A DNA stretch of 64,000 nt from Cerioporus squamosus (GCA_022592435.1 JABYQS010000021.1:1-64000), one strand, 5' to 3'. Counted from the stretch's first letter, positions 1-14,068 are shown. Translations and numbers: made by a program. Notes: generated by a model from the sequence alone, not told the origin.

Positions 1-196
1 GTTGGGCAGCCGCGAAGGCAACTGCGTCTCATCAGCGCGTGACGCCTACAATGAATACATACGTACTTACTTCGTCCTCTCATTGTGGGCGGGGCACCGC
101 GAGGTCTGACTCGAGGTGGTACAGCCTCGACCGGAGTGGTCTCAACCAACGCATCATACTGAGCTTGATCCTCTGTACCCTCGAGGTGTCAGTCAC

Positions 197-368
197 TGGT
201 ATTAACAGGTCGACACTGTTGCGTACCTCGATTGGCTCTCGTTTTCTTCCTGCGCGGCGACGGAGCCACCGCCGGAGAAGCAGCTAGGCGGCATTTGGCT
301 TGGTGCTGGTCTCTACCTCCAGGCCCGAAGGTTTGGCCGCAAAACAAACATGTCGTCTCCCCGGCCAT
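197..368 (-). CDS. Possible first exon of a zinc-finger protein gene running off the left edge
   Basis: On the minus strand an ATG at 368 opens a frame with a CxxC pair followed by a His and a Cys (CLFCGQTF, then HQAKC). This resembles a single CCHC/C2HC-like zinc knuckle. A basic stretch (SPRRKKTRANR) comes next. A GTACGC donor-like sequence lies near 225, and the frame closes soon after if it is not spliced. Downstream sequence toward the left edge holds further open frame, but I could not fix an acceptor, so only this exon is proposed. It could equally be a chance ORF or a piece of a mobile-element gag-like gene. Confidence 0.3.
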
Positions 369-630
369 CGTGAAGCGTCTGCATCGCGTTTCGCCGCAGT
401 TAGCCCATAATGTCTTAGATCTCAGCTTCTGGCTTACATGTAACAAAATCAACGAGAGTGAATCTACACGACGAGCAATGGAGACAAGTGGTGGGATGAG
501 AGGGACGTTGAGAGAGTGAAGGTCGAGAGGAAGGGGTAAGTACTCGGACACGATGATACTATCGCCAACCCTAAGCCCAAGAAGTTGATTACATCCCGAT
601 ATGGAAACTGCCCTCCGGATGCAGTCGCCG

Positions 631-700
631 GTATCCGGAGGCAAACGCCCGTATCCGGAGGCAAACGCCCGTATCCTGAGGCAAACGCCCGTATCCGGAG
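631..700. repeat. 20-bp tandem repeat, about 3.5 copies
   Basis: Full units at 641-660, 661-680 and 681-700 share the 20-base sequence gcaaacgcccgtatccggag. The middle copy has one C-to-T change, and half a unit (gtatccggag) precedes them at 631. The array lies about 350 bases upstream of the TEL1 start codon, in the 369-1048 gap, which holds no gene I can support. It may be a plain minisatellite or a cluster of binding sites. Confidence 0.9.
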
Positions 701-1048
701 GTCAATCGGCCCATCCCGGGTATTACCTGATTTAAGTAGGATCGCGTGGGATAATCGGGCATCCGGATGGTCGCCGGAAATTTCCGACAAAAGTTCGACA
801 GGCGCCCGCTTCCTCGGTTGGGTTCCGGCGGCTCAGAGTCAGAGTGGCTCTCGTCCTCGTCCTCCTCGTCCTCCTAGAACTCCTTGCCCGTCTTTGTCCG
901 TCCTCGGCCTCACGCATCACCCCACTCATTGCACCGCGCGTTGTTGTTCTGCCTCCCGGGTTTGTCTTGTTACCCTTCACATCGACCGGTATGCTCTCTG
1001 GGAAGTGGTCAGAAATGCGTTCGACGAAGCTCACTCATCCGGCAGGGT

Positions 1049-4000
1049 ATGGCTCGCCGAGAGTCCGTCAACCTCGCTCATGCATTTGAGAACCTCACGA
1101 GCGACAAGGCGACGGAGCGCCAGCAGGGCCGAGACGCGGTGCGGAATGCATTTGGGAGAGCATCGGTGGTTCTTCATCTCGACAAAGACGGTAAAGGGGC
1201 GCCATGGCTAGCGATCTTCCAAGCACTCTTCACGTCGTTCAGCAAGGAGCTCAAGTCTTGCATCTCAAAGACGGGCGTTCTGCCTACTCAAACCACCGGT
1301 CGTGGCTCTGCCGCTCTCAAACGGCTAGGTGATGTGGCTTCAGTTATTCGATGGCTTACTGAGCGCAGCATCGAACGTCTCAATTCCCTCGTCCTCAAGC
1401 CCCTCCTCATCCATCTTACCCGTGCCATTGTCTATCAAGGGGAGCTCCTTGCACCGGTAGCTCTGGACTACGCGAAGACCATACACCTCATAGTCGCGTA
1501 CAAACCGCATCTTTACGCTCTCAAAGATGATATGTGGCGCGACCTCCTCGCGCTCGCGTTTAACATCGTTGTGGGGCGCGGGCCTAGGCGAAAGCTCGCA
1601 GAGGACCTCGACAGAGATGGGGAAGATGCAGAAGTTGATTCGGATGTGGAGATGGACGAGGCCCTGTCTGACGAGAGTGATCGAGCGGAAGGTCCGTCCA
1701 CTTCAAGGTTGAAGCGTCCCCGGCCGGCCAGCCATGCATCCCCGCTTCGCCGGGCTACTGTTATGAGAACTTCTCAACCTGTCACCCTCGAGCAGATCGA
1801 ATTCATGTCTGTCGTCTCCATCCTCCTTTGTTCACCGATTGCCCCCCTCCTCACCGGCCCCGATGATGACACCGAACACGCGCGACAAGGCCCCGACAGG
1901 TTCCCGCGTATCCTTCTGAGCTACTTCACGCGGTTCCTACGCATCTACACTGGTGATACCTCTCTGCACCATGATTTCCTCATCGCTCTTTCTTCCGCTC
2001 TTTCGCATCTCACCCTCAACTGTCGCCAGCTCGTCAGCTGGTTTGCCAATGACAACTGGGAAGCTTTGGTGAGCATGTGGGGAACGAAGAACCAGTCGCT
2101 TAAAGGGCACCTTGTAGTGATCGTACGGCAGCTCTTCCCCTACCTCCTGGTAGATCCGCTCGACAGCGAGCCGAATGTCGACCCCGCCGGCGCCCTCTCG
2201 GCACTTGGGCACGCGTTGGAAGCATCAGCACACAGTCGGGGCTCTGTGTGCGCTCTTTCCCTCGACTCCTTGCGGTTGCGTCTATCGGATCCTCAAGTGG
2301 AGGAGCAAGCTGCTTTCACAACACAGACGTTCGCATCTGGATGGCATTTCGATTTCGAGCAAGCATTATCATGGGCTGTCCTCGAGCTCCAGGCAGACTG
2401 CGCGGAGAAGGTTCGCCCACAAGTCGTCTCGAGAATTGATAACTATTGATCATAGTGATCAGCTGTTCTTGCGATTAGAATCCACCTACTCCTCGGCCAC
2501 CCCGTCTGCGAAGCGCGTTAAGCTGGAAAATCCCGTCCTGAGCTTATTGTCGTCCATCCGTTCGCCGGTGTCTCAGCAAGTTCGCCTGCATCACTTACAA
2601 GTCCTCCTGTTCCTAATCGATCGCCACTGGTCAACGTTCTATGATCAGCTCCGCCAGGATATCATCGCGGCTCTTGTGTCGTTGGTATCTTTCGAGGACT
2701 CTGTCATCCAATCCTGGACTTTGTTGTGCTTGGCTGCTGTTGCGCATGCTGAATGCGCGATAGTCAGCGGCTCCACCACAGAGCCCTCACCCTTGGACCT
2801 CGGGGGTACCTGGGACCCAATATGGACGCATGCTATGAGACGCGCCAATGTGTCGGCTGTCTCTCGAGCTGCTTGCCATGCTGCTCATGTCCTGCTAGCC
2901 CATGCGGAACAGCTTCTCTCCCCCCATCGTGTCCTGCAAGAAATCGAGTCGTTCGTGAAGGACCTCGACGTGCAAGGTCCGGGATACCCTTTCGACTCGG
3001 TTTGTAATTTCATGGTCCTCTGCCTTCGTATCGCAAATCAAGACGTGCGGCTCTATCGCATGCAGATGGAGGAGAAGGTGTTATCATGGTTAGTGGAATC
3101 CTGGCGCATCGGGAGCGAGCGACGTACCTCCATGCCGCTCCACACGGTTGCGGATATCCATGCTCTTCTCGAGGGCATCGTCAGCTCGTCGCAACGAGTG
3201 AGACCTCAATGCAACCCGATTCTTCCTCATAGCATCGTTGTCGATGCTCTACTGGAGGAGAGGCAGACGAAAGTAATCCGTGACTTCCAGCTGTATGCTC
3301 ATCTCCCCCCGTACCGCCCTGAATGGCGATCCCCGACCTCCTCCACCAGCTCCCCCATCCTTGCCGATCCTCACAACAGCGGGATTCCCGGTCCGTTTGG
3401 CGACAGTACTGACCTCGCCCCTCCGCGAGGACGAGAGAGGAGGCTATCGGCGTTTCTGCTGAAGTCTTTAGAGGAGGCGTCGCTGACTTTGGTATCGCGC
3501 GACCTGGGGTATGGATCCCCAACTGCCGAACGCATCCGCTCCTCCACGGACCTTGTCGTTTCAGCTCTGTTGTTCGAGGGATCTCTCCTTATGAATGGCA
3601 CCCAGTCCAATCGGCGTGTCCTCCAAGCGGCTTGCAAACTCTTGGGCAGCATCACTCCCTTCTTTACAGATCGTCGATGGAGTCTAGACGAGCGACGGCT
3701 TATGCTAGACGCACTCGACCCTCTAATCAGAGCGGAGGACAGCCGCGTCGGCGCAGTGGAATGGCAGACGCTGGTGCCGCCCAACGAGAGGACGGGCATC
3801 AAGTCCCAGGTTCTGAGGGAGCTACTCTCGTCGTCGACGCGCATGGATCGGTCCTATGTCTCTCTCCGACGAGACCTCCAGAGGTTTGTGTTCCGTAGCG
3901 CCGATGTACGTCTTCAAGTCAAAATATGTGTGGATGGGCTGAACTGGTGAATTGCAGGTCCAGGACGCATTCGCAGGACTACTCAATCAACTCCGTTCGG

Positions 4001-7000
4001 TATTACGTATGGCAGTGGGTCAGGCGCCGAACGATGAAGACTCGGGAGCCCAAGGACAGCTCGACGACACGGATGGCTTCGGGCCAGTCCGCTCAAAGCA
4101 CTCTGCTGCTTCAGATTCGGTCACGCGAGACGTCGAGAAGGATGCGGCACAGACTCGTCGTATCATCAATACATGCATCACCGCTCTAGCCGTCATCCCT
4201 ATTCTACAGTCCTCCTCTGGCGAAGCTACTCGGGATCGCGCTTTGACAGATCTCATCCTGGAGAGCCAGCCCGACGAGTTCCTACTGCTGGCGCCGTCGT
4301 ACTGCGAACAGATCCTCTGCAGGACTTTGAGCATCAGCAATTGCAAGCTTGAGAAGCTCCTTCAGACACTCGAGGACATTTGTATACACTACGCATACAA
4401 GAACCGGGTTGAGACGAAACTGCTCGTCGTCCGGATTCTTGACGCAACTTCCCACATCTGGATGCAACCAACGATTCCAGTGACGCTCGGGGATATGGCT
4501 CGAGACTACTGCCAACAGACGGTGAAAATGCTGAGGGCGCGATCCCAGAAGAACTGGCAAGTGCAGGATACCATCATACGCTTCCTAGACGGCTATCTTG
4601 CCAAGGACCCGGAGCAGACGGTATGGCAAATGCCGATTGAAGACAAGAGCCCGAAATTCGAGGACCTCCCGTCTGAGGTCCTGCCTGGTCTCGGAAGCGA
4701 GATCGATATCAGAATACGCTTCCGTATCGCTGCTACAAGCCCCCGGCTGTTCAGAGTTGGAACAGTAGCCGGGCCGAAAGCCATGGACATCGTATATCAA
4801 CAAATACACTCCCAGCTATCTGTTACCACGGAACAGTGAGTAGCACGCTTGTCGAAGTTTTCACTGCTGACACGACGTTGAATCAGTTATGAGGGTATCC
4901 TCACCCGTCTGTTGTGTTTGGGCAACATCACCATCTCAGAGGCCTCCATGCGACGAGGTGCATACTGGCATCTGCTCGAGATCGCAAGCTTCTCTAGCAC
5001 CTATCACCCCCATCTCAAAGCCGTGCTCAAGGGCGTCGTGAATCGCTTGGGTCTTGAGTCCTTCGCCGATCTCTTCGACTGCCATGCGTCCCAGTTTGCG
5101 TTTTCCATCCGCCAATCCAACATGGACCTGTTCAAATTCCCTCCGGACCTCCTTGGCTATCACGATCGCAGGGAATGCGCCGAAGCTACGTTCCGCGCCT
5201 TCACGCCTACCAACCTACTGGCCGAAGGTACCCCCGACAATGAAGCCCATGGTAAAGAGCTGTTTGCCCGCCACTGCCAAGCGATCCAGTGCAGCGAGCA
5301 GGACGGCATCGCGCGATGTTTCGCAGAACTTGTATCCTACCAGATCAGTTTCTGGGCACACTCGAATAAGCTGGGGAATCTCGAGGATGTCATGAAGAAG
5401 CTGAATTGCGAGCAGTCCGTTCTCCGCGAGCAACTCAAGCGGAATGCTGACGGGATCGTCGCCTCGATTCTGAGGACTCTCGGTGACCAGGATATCTCCC
5501 AAGACGGTCCCATTTCTTCCGCTCTCGCATCGACAGGCTCAGACGCCGCTGTCGGCACGTTTCAATCCATCACCCAGTATCGTTCCTTGGATACATTCCA
5601 GACATACTCGCCAAACCTACCTGCCTACTCCACCTCCATCATCCTCCAGAGCCTCGAGTGGTTCCGGGGCCACGTCAAGCATGTCGACTCTCCCGCCGTG
5701 ACCTACCATATTCTCCACCATCTGTTCGCAGACATCGAACGGACTCCACTTGTGAACGAGCAGTACCGACTGCTCAATGGTCTCTGCCTGTGGATCGCGT
5801 GCCACGATAGCCATTTCCAGGAGGAGAGTCTCTTGCGTACTCTGATACTCCGGTCTGTGTCGATGCTTGCCCAGGCTGATCTTGCTCGTGGGGCCCAGTC
5901 CATGCTGGAGTGGTGCCTATCTCAGTATAAGGCTTCCTCCACGCAAGCGGACTATCGTCTGGCCGACGTCCTAATCCGCATCAGCACCATCGCACACGAC
6001 TTCTCCCAAACTGTCGGAGATGAGGCCATGGTCAGTCTCGGCGCGGATCTTCTTACCTGGGCAGAGACACAGGCGGACATTCTCCGTAGGGGCAAATCGA
6101 AGACGCAGGTGATCTGTGCTCTAGCCGCCTGGCCCAGAGAGCTCCCCGCGTCGCTGCAAGCTGCTTGCGAAGAAGCGAAGTTATCCGACCTCACATCTGT
6201 CCTGATCGACCACGGCGTCTCCGCGAACAAGTTCCGCCTTGTGCGCAGAATCCGCGATCTGGCATCGCAACACGACGCAGACGAGCACTTCAATACCTCC
6301 GACTTCTGGCGGCTCAAAGCATGCATACCACCCCAGAACTACCTGGTCGACAGTGATATCAACGCCTTCACTTCACTCCTCATGTTGCACTGCGGGCAAC
6401 TCGACAGTATCGGAGGCGACCGATACGATCCGGAGAACGTGCGGACTGCCCATCGCCGAGCTGTTGAACCACGAGCAAAGTCGTTCAAAAATTATCCTCC
6501 TCGAGTGGACGAGCACCTCGCACGAGCGTGTGTCGTCACCTCACTACGTTCAATGATGGACACTTCGTCAGCCTCGCAAGTCCACGTGGCATACGAAACC
6601 TTGCGCACGCTTCTGTCCGTCTCGCCGGAGTCCAACTCCAGCCGTGGCTGCCCCTCTCAGATTCGTCGCGAGCTGCAGTATCTTCAGGCGTTCTCTAGAC
6701 CTTTCGTGAGGAAGGCTGCACCTGACCTCAGGTCCGCATTAGCGGGTGAAGCCATGGTACACCTCTCCAGGGATTTCAGTACGTGGATATCTCGTATAAG
6801 CACCCTGCTTTGCGATGTCCTTGGTGCTCGTGAACCATTTTTCGCCCCCTTGACACCGGTTTTGCAGTCCGATCCCGGGTTCGCTGAAGATGTACTCCCG
6901 GTCTTGGTCCATTCCCTCTTACAACTCGACTTCGATGCGTCGTCTTCTCACAGCCCCGACTCCATCCGGGCCGTACTATCCGGGTATTTCGCTGCCACCC

Positions 7001-10000
7001 TCTCCTTCGAAGACGCCGCTGCACCTTGCTACCGCGCCATCATCAATGTGGTGCTTCACTTGCGATACTTCAACCCCTCTAGGGCACCCACGCCCCGAGA
7101 TGCCCTTGCTCACGACCGATGGCTGGCTATGGACTTCACTCTGCTCAGCCGGTGCGCTATCAAGTGTAGCGCGTACACCACCGCACTCCTGTTCCTCGAA
7201 CTCGCTTCCGGCCATCCGGTGTCACCAAATGCGTCTGACGCTTCCGCGACAGAACAGATTCTGTTCGAGATCTACAGCCATATCGACGAACCCGACGGTT
7301 TCTATGGCATACAAACCGAGGACCTTCGCACATTCTTCGTCAAACGTCTTCGCCACGAGAGTCAGTGGGACAAGGCTCTACGCTACCATGGTGCGGTCGT
7401 GGAATCTGGCACTGCGAGCTCTTCCGATGCGGAAGGCGTCGTTCAGGCCTTATACTCCTTCGGATTCAACCAGCTCGCGCTGAGCACCATGCAGAACCTC
7501 TCCGTCGAACCGAAATCCGCTACTCCCGAGTCTAGCAACCTCGCTTACAATCTTGGATGGCGCGCAGAGACATGGGATCTTCCAGAGAATCTGGGCAACA
7601 ACCTCTCGGGTTCCACGCTTTACCTGGCCCTCCGTGCCGTGTATCGCGAGAGAAGTCCACATGTTGTGGATACAGTATTACGGCGGGCGTTCGCGGAGGA
7701 AATGAATCGCCTGCGCGAGCTTGGCAGCGAGAACTTCACTGAGATCCGACAGGTCACGCAGAATCTCATGTGTTTGAGCCAAATTCGTCGGTGGAAAGGA
7801 GAGGAGATACAGAAGGACCTGCAGTCGAAACGCATCAGTTCTGCTGAATGGGGCAGTTTCTCATCCCTCGACTCAGCCTTCGAGTGCGTTGATCATGTTT
7901 TTTCTCATGAAGCATGGACTGATTGAGATCTCAGCTTCGCCAATATTGAAGCTATCATGGCGACGCGCATCTCGCTAGTCCGATCTGTACGACAGAAGGA
8001 GCAGCGAGACCAGATCGGCGACCTCACTTCTCCTTTCTGTGACTCGTTGGTGGAGCTGGAGAAAGCATGTTTGCTGTGTCTCTCCGAGAAGGCTCGCAAC
8101 GTCAACCAGCCACAGATCGCTCTGAACTCCGTCGTTCGTGCCCAAAACCTGGAGCGCAGTCCTTCCTCGAGAGTGGCCCGAGAATTCGCAAGCGTCCTGT
8201 GGCTCATGGGCGAGCCAAAGCTAGCCATCAAGTCGCTGAGCTCACTTGCCGCTGTTGTTTCACTTGACAAATCGCGGCACGACGCCGAACAAGGCATGCA
8301 GCATGCTTTGCTTCTGGCACGCTTGGTGAGTTCTATCCGTCTGGAGTCTGAATTACGCTGACAATGTATTCAAGGGGACTTGGTCTGCCGAAGCATCAAT
8401 GCGAAAGCCCTCCCAGATCGTCTCTGATTGCTTCGGCCCGGCGGTCGACCTCGTTCTCAACTGCTCCTCAGAAGACACGTTCAAGGAAAGTGACAGACGT
8501 GCCTCCATATTCCACCAGTATGCGATATTCGCAGAGCGACAATACCATGCCATATCGCGGTCGCCGGATGCGTTACGTTGGAAATTGTATGTCGATCGGA
8601 AGAAAGAAGAAATCAGGCAGCGTAAGAATCATATCACGCAGCTACAAAAAAACAAGACAAATCCCAAGGAGGTTCCAAGCTTGAAGAACGAGCTGAACAA
8701 GGCGCAAACTCTCTTGAACCAGGACGAGGATCGGTACAGGGAGCAATCCGGACAGCGCACATCGTTCCTCACTACCGCAGTGGAGATGTATGCACGATGT
8801 CTCGCAGCTTCTAGCAGTTTTGACGAAGACTCACCTATACGGCTATGCTCCCTGTGGTTGGCCAACTTCGACAACGACGACCTGAAACACAAGCTCGGCC
8901 CCGCCATCGCGTCGGTCCCTTCCCACAAATTTGTGTTCCTCGCCCATCAGCTGACTGCCCGACTGTCGAAGTCGGACAGCTCTTCGTCGTCTCATAACCA
9001 GATCGCTCTACAGCACGTCATCTATCGCATGGGTCGCGAGCATCCCTACCACAGCCTGTTCCCCCTATACTGTCTGAGACTCGACGCGTCGTCTCCGTCA
9101 CAAGCTTCTGGTCATGCGAGAAGGCAGTCAGGACGACACGCGTCTCCAGCTCCGTCGCAGCTGGACCGCGCTGCAGCTGTTACAGATGTGTTCGACAAGT
9201 TACGATCTGACCCGAACGCTGGAGAACGCGTGAAGGCGGTGGAGCGCGTATGCGACGCGTCTTTGGAATGGGCGAAATATCCCATCAAGCCTACCTACGC
9301 CAAGAGGCCACCCCCCAGCGAGATACCGGTTCCCGACCATCTCCTCATTCTCAGCTTGAAGGACGTCCGAGTTCCAGTGATCACAGCATCAACGCCCATA
9401 GATCCCACAGCTCAGTATCGCGACTGTGTCTGGATATCTCGTTACGATGTCCAGTATTCGACAGCTGGCGGAGTCAACCTGCCGAAGATCATCAAGTGCT
9501 TAGGGAGCGATGGGCATTGGTATAAGCAGCTGGTAAGTCGTCTTCACACCTTGATACGCGGCTCGCATTAACTGTAAGCAGTTCAAGGGAGAAGGAGAAG
9601 ACGACCTTCGGCAAGACGCCGTCATGGAGCAGGTCTTCGACCTGGTCAATGTTGTCCTTCGTCATGATCGCGAAACCAGGAAGAGGAAGCTCTCAGTACG
9701 AGGATACAAGGTCATACCACTCGCGGCGCAAGCCGGCGTCTTGGAGTTCGTTGACAACACCACCCCTCTCGCGAGCTGGTTACGACCAGCACATACCAGG
9801 TACGTTGATTCACAATGCGCATCGGAGTCGTATGTTGAGTTGCATATCAAGGTACAACCCTGACGACTACACCCATGAGCAGTTCAGAGAACGCCTAGCT
9901 GGGACCAGTAAGACCGAGTGGCGCGATAACCCTGAAGCAGTCGTCAGACGGTTCATCGAGTTACGGTCCCGGTTCAGACCGGTCATGAGGCATTACTTCA

Positions 10001-10792
10001 CTGAGAAACACAAGACGCCAATGTCCTGGTTTGCGATGCGCCTACACTATTCGCGGAGCGTGGCGACGACCTCCATCGTCGGTCACATTCTCGGACTCGG
10101 GGATAGGCATACATCGAATATCCTCATCGACAACAAGACGGGCGAGGTCGTTCATATTGATCTGGGTATTGCCTTCGAACAGGTATGCTTCTCGTTTTGC
10201 GTCGCGCCATGAAACATGTTGCTAATTCGTCCGTACAGGGCAAGCTGCTTCCCCAGCCTGAGCGAGTCCCTTTCCGATTGACGGCTGATATGGTCGATGG
10301 CCTCGGGATGTCTGGCACGCAAGGCGTCTTCCAAAGATGCGCCGAAGAAACCTTGCGGGTCTTGCGAGACGGTTCCGAGACGATCTTAACCGTGCTGGAG
10401 GTCTTCAAGTACGACCCTCTTCATTCATGGTACGTCACATTGCAGCTGGATGAGCCGTGCAGCCTCTCACCTTTCTTCCAGGACGGCGAGCGACTTCAAG
10501 CTCAAGCGCGTCCAGGGCGGCGAGACGGCGCAATTCACCGGAGAAGCCATCCGGTTTGCCATTGGCATCGACATGGCCAGCGACACGACCGACGAAGCGG
10601 CAGACCGCGCTCTCTCCACAGTCGCGAGGAAGTTGGACAAGACTCTCAGTGTGGAGTACACCGTGAACGAGCTCATCACCGAGGCGAGTGATCCGGGAAA
10701 CCTGGCGCTCATGTACTTCGGTGCGTGTTTGAGTCTGGTTCCTCTATGTTTCGCCGCTCATAGATCACGCAGGCTGGGCGCCGCACTGGTGA
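1049..10792 (+). CDS. TEL1: Serine/threonine-protein kinase TEL1 (ATM orthologue)
   Basis: Eleven exons: 1049-2410, 2463-3905, 3958-4835, 4887-7883, 7935-8325, 8375-9532, 9582-9799, 9852-10182, 10239-10429, 10482-10720, 10773-10792. They give 3075 aa, the usual Tel1/ATM size. TEL1 is the nuclear PI3K-like kinase recruited by MRN to double-strand breaks and telomeres. Residues about 8-34 fit the Tel1/ATM N-terminal (TAN) motif. A very long helical-repeat region follows, then the FAT domain (GTWSAE at the start of exon 6). The kinase domain carries [16 protein letters not shown], the catalytic loop [11 protein letters not shown] (about residue 2898) and HIDLG. The FATC tail ends YFGWAPHW, and its last seven residues need the tiny final exon. 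All introns are 45-56 bases and keep phase. Intron 1 uses a GTTCGC donor with acceptor at 2462, because the earlier AG at 2455 would create a stop. The start is the first ATG compatible with the TAN motif. It is convergent with the PAK kinase gene. Confidence 0.95.
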
Positions 10793-11462
10793 GAATAAGG
10801 AGAAGATGGACAGTGCTCACGATCATCCCCATCACGAACAGCATCCTCCGCATAACTTATCACACAACCATCCGCACACAACACTACAACAAGTTTTCAC
10901 GCATATGTTACTTTCTGAATGGAATCTGCTTCTTGAGCGCATACTGGCAGACTCTGCGACCTCGGTTCGTACAGTGATACCCTCCGATAACAAGTATTAC
11001 CATCACGGGTATCCACCAGGACGGGTACATATATACTGCTACCAGATGGAGAGGATGCAACCAGAGTCCGGCACACAACCCAGGTCAGAATGCTACACGC
11101 TCGCCACCCCCAAACCAACGTCCAGCGCTCAACATATTGGGAAGATCTACAGCACCACCGCACCCACGCGTAGCATGGGCCTAACGTATCATAGGCGTTT
11201 GTACACACGAGACAACGCGCGCGACCAGTTGCGTACAACACATCAGAGTCAGGGTTGGAATTGGGTTGGGGTCGGGTCGAGTCGGGACACACGGACAGGA
11301 CACGGGAGCCTATCAGAACACGGAAACGGAAGGGTACACAATGAGCGAGTTTCAACGGAGATGGAAAGAGTGGATATAGATAGATCGGTGCATGACATGA
11401 AGAGAACGACAACGGCGAGGCGATCGAAGGCGAAGCAGGGTGCGTGGTCGCGCACAGGACCT
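10793..11462. other. Convergent 3' intergenic region between TEL1 and the PAK kinase
   Basis: These 670 bases hold the 3' ends of two convergent genes. Open frames exist on both strands, but they are rich in Arg/His/Thr and low in complexity, overlap each other, and show no domain or splice logic. I see no gene here. Confidence 0.6.
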
Positions 11463-14068
11463 TTACTTGTTCTTGGCAATCTCGCGTGCTGCCTTGATGA
11501 GCGGCGCGAGGGTTCGTAGCGGCTCTGACAGCTTGAAGAATGGGTGCTACGTGGCCATTTTCGTCAGGAGGGGCGTAATTGAGACCGTTGCACCACACGT
11601 ACCTGGAGCAGTTCTGACGCTGTGGGTCGCTTATCCGCATCTACCTCCAAGGTCTTGGAAAGGTAGTCCCGGAAGACCGGCGAGAGCGATTCCGGGTTCG
11701 CAATCTGGGGCGTGCCGTTGGTCGCGATGAGGTACAGAGCCTTCAATGGGTTCTGGTTGAGATATGGAGGTTCACCCTCGATCATTTCTGTCGGAGTCGA
11801 GTTATCAGCAGGTGTGCGACACCCCGCAATGAACAGGCACGCACCGATCGCCATGATACCCAAACTCCAGATGTCGACCTTCGGACCGTATTCCTTGCGA
11901 GTCACAACCTCCGGAGCCATCCAGTATGGTGTCCCGACCATGGTAGTGCGCTTCGCGTTCGACTCGGATATTTGCGCGCAGAAACCGAAGTCAGCTACAA
12001 ACAAGGTTCAGCCTGCCGGTTCAACTGAAATAAGAAGTGCAACGCACTGAGCTTAATGTCACCATTCATGCTGAGCAGCACGTTGTCGGACTTGATATCA
12101 CGATGGATGACGCCGTGCCTGTGGAGGTGCTCGAGACCCTGGGCGGTCTCGCGCGAGACGGCGGCAATTTGGCCCTCGGTCATCAGGTTGGCGGTGACGA
12201 CGTCTGTCAGCGAGCCGCCTTCCATGTATTCCATGACAACCCAGAGCTCGTTCTTGTGCAGGAAGGAGTCGATGTAGTTAACGATGTTGGGGTGTCGCGA
12301 AGCCCGCATTACGAGGATCTCGTTGATGATGAGATCCTTCTTGGGCTGCTTGTCGAGGTCCATCTGCTTGATTGCCACGGAGAGGTTCGTGCCGACCTGG
12401 TATGCGGTATACACGCCACCAGATGCACTGAGGTTATGTCAGATGTCATGTCTGTCACAGCGAATGGAACGATCCCTTACCCAGCGCCGATCTTGACCAA
12501 GTTCCTGTACAACTTTGTAGGATCCGCATCCGTGCAGATTTGCTGCAGCCGCTTGACGATGTCCGCCTCCTTCGCAATATCCTTCTCCTTCTTCTCGCGT
12601 CTCCTCGGAGTGGCCCCGCCAGCGGCTGCAGCCTTCTGGAGACTGGCAGCGGCGGCGCTGGGTTGCGGCTGCGATGCGGGACCCCGTCCCTCTCGCTCGC
12701 GATCGCGCACGCTAGGCGACGACTTGAGCGGCAATTCCGTCTGTGATGACCCAGGGGACGACTTCGGGGGCTTCGGAGGAGCCGCGGGCGCTGCGTGATG
12801 GGGGGAGGTGTGATGGGAGGGCTGCTGGCCTGGTCCCGGGGAGCGTCTGTCGCGCGTGGTGTTTGCACGGGACAGCTGCTCCGCGGGCTTATGCGGCTTG
12901 CTCTGAGGGAGGCGTTGTGACGTGGAGCGGTCGAGAGTGGGCGTCGCGGGGGCGGGCGGGGCGGGGGCCATGCGATGCGACGTCGGGGGAGTACTGGCCG
13001 TCTTCTTGGGAGGAGGGGGAGCGGCACGCTGGGTAGATGCATCAGAAGTATGCAGCAAACATACTGTACAGGACGTACTGGGTTAGCGAAACCATCGTCG
13101 AAGGGCTTCGGCTGGGGAGGCGCGATGGGGGTCGGAGGCGTCGGGGCATGGATCGCACCCATCTTGTCCCAGACAGATGTGTCTCCCCGGTTGGTCTCTT
13201 GATAGAACTTGACGATCTCCATGACCGCCTGGGGGTTCTTCTCCTGCTCCGTTCTGGAGATCCCGCTCTCCTGCAGCAGCTGCTGCCACTCCTTCGGCAG
13301 GCCGGTGAACTCGCCCGTGGAGGTGTTGAAGCCGACATGGGTGAGGTGGACGGGGTCGTACGGAGTGCTGATCTCTGGTCTCTTGGAGGTATTGAGGAGG
13401 TCGGACATGAACGTGAACACACCCTTCTTCGACTTTGCCGTCGTGCTGCTCCGCGATCGGCTGCCTGCGGCACTGATTGTCGACGGCGTGCTAGGCGCAT
13501 ACGGGGCCGGGGGCAGCGGCGGGAGATCGTAGTTGGCCGCGTACTGGGTGTTGGGCTGCATCTGCGGGGTCTGGGCGGGGATTTCGGAGGGGTCGACGTA
13601 GTACGGGACGTCGGCAGCAGTGAGGACGGGATCGGAGAGGCGATGTCTGGCGAGATTGGCTTGGGTCGGGTAGATGTCGTTCAGGGTGGCCGTGTTGGCC
13701 CTCGACGGGCGCGGCGGGGGCGAGGTGGTCGTCATGGAGGGCTCGTTGCGGAACGGGTCGCGATCGACAGAGTGCGAGGTCGTCTGCTTACGCGGAGGCG
13801 GCTTCTGGAGCGAGTTGCGGACCCTCGGAGGCGTACCGGAGCTGTTCTTCGTGAGCGGCGGGGGCGGGGGCGCGGCGCGGGACGGTGTGTAGTTGTCGGA
13901 GTAGGTGTTCGCAGCGGCGGCGTGGAGGTGGGCTTCGTTGAGGAGGTTGTTGTACTCCTGGATGGATTCTCGCGACGGGCGGTGGTATTCGACGGTGATT
14001 TTCGAGTGGCGGCTGTTGGACGGAGAATGGAAAGACCTCTGGTTCACCGCGCTTTGCGAAGACGACAT
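11463..14068 (-). CDS. PAK/Ste20-family protein kinase with CRIB domain
   Basis: Six exons read on the minus strand: 14068-13079, 13028-12481, 12427-12048, 11994-11845, 11787-11603, 11546-11463, giving 778 aa. A p21-activated kinase acts downstream of Cdc42/Rac in polarity, MAPK and mating signalling. A Ser/Pro-rich N-terminus leads to the p21-binding CRIB motif at about 233-248 ([16 protein letters not shown]). After a long Pro/Ala-rich linker comes the kinase: glycine loop GAGASGGVY (about 510-518), VAIK lysine (about 533), HRDIKSDN (about 622-629), DFGFCA and the activation-loop GTPYWMAPE. The C-terminus HPFFKL...PLIKAA matches the family end. No PH domain is seen upstream of CRIB, so this looks like the Ste20/Pak1 type rather than Cla4. 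ATG at 14068 is preceded by a 1-kb divergent promoter region. Confidence 0.94.

Noticed and set aside
10806..11519. 237-codon plus-strand ORF and an overlapping 247-codon minus-strand ORF
   Set aside because: Both lie between convergent genes, overlap each other, are low in complexity and rich in Arg, Thr and His, and show no homology I recognise.
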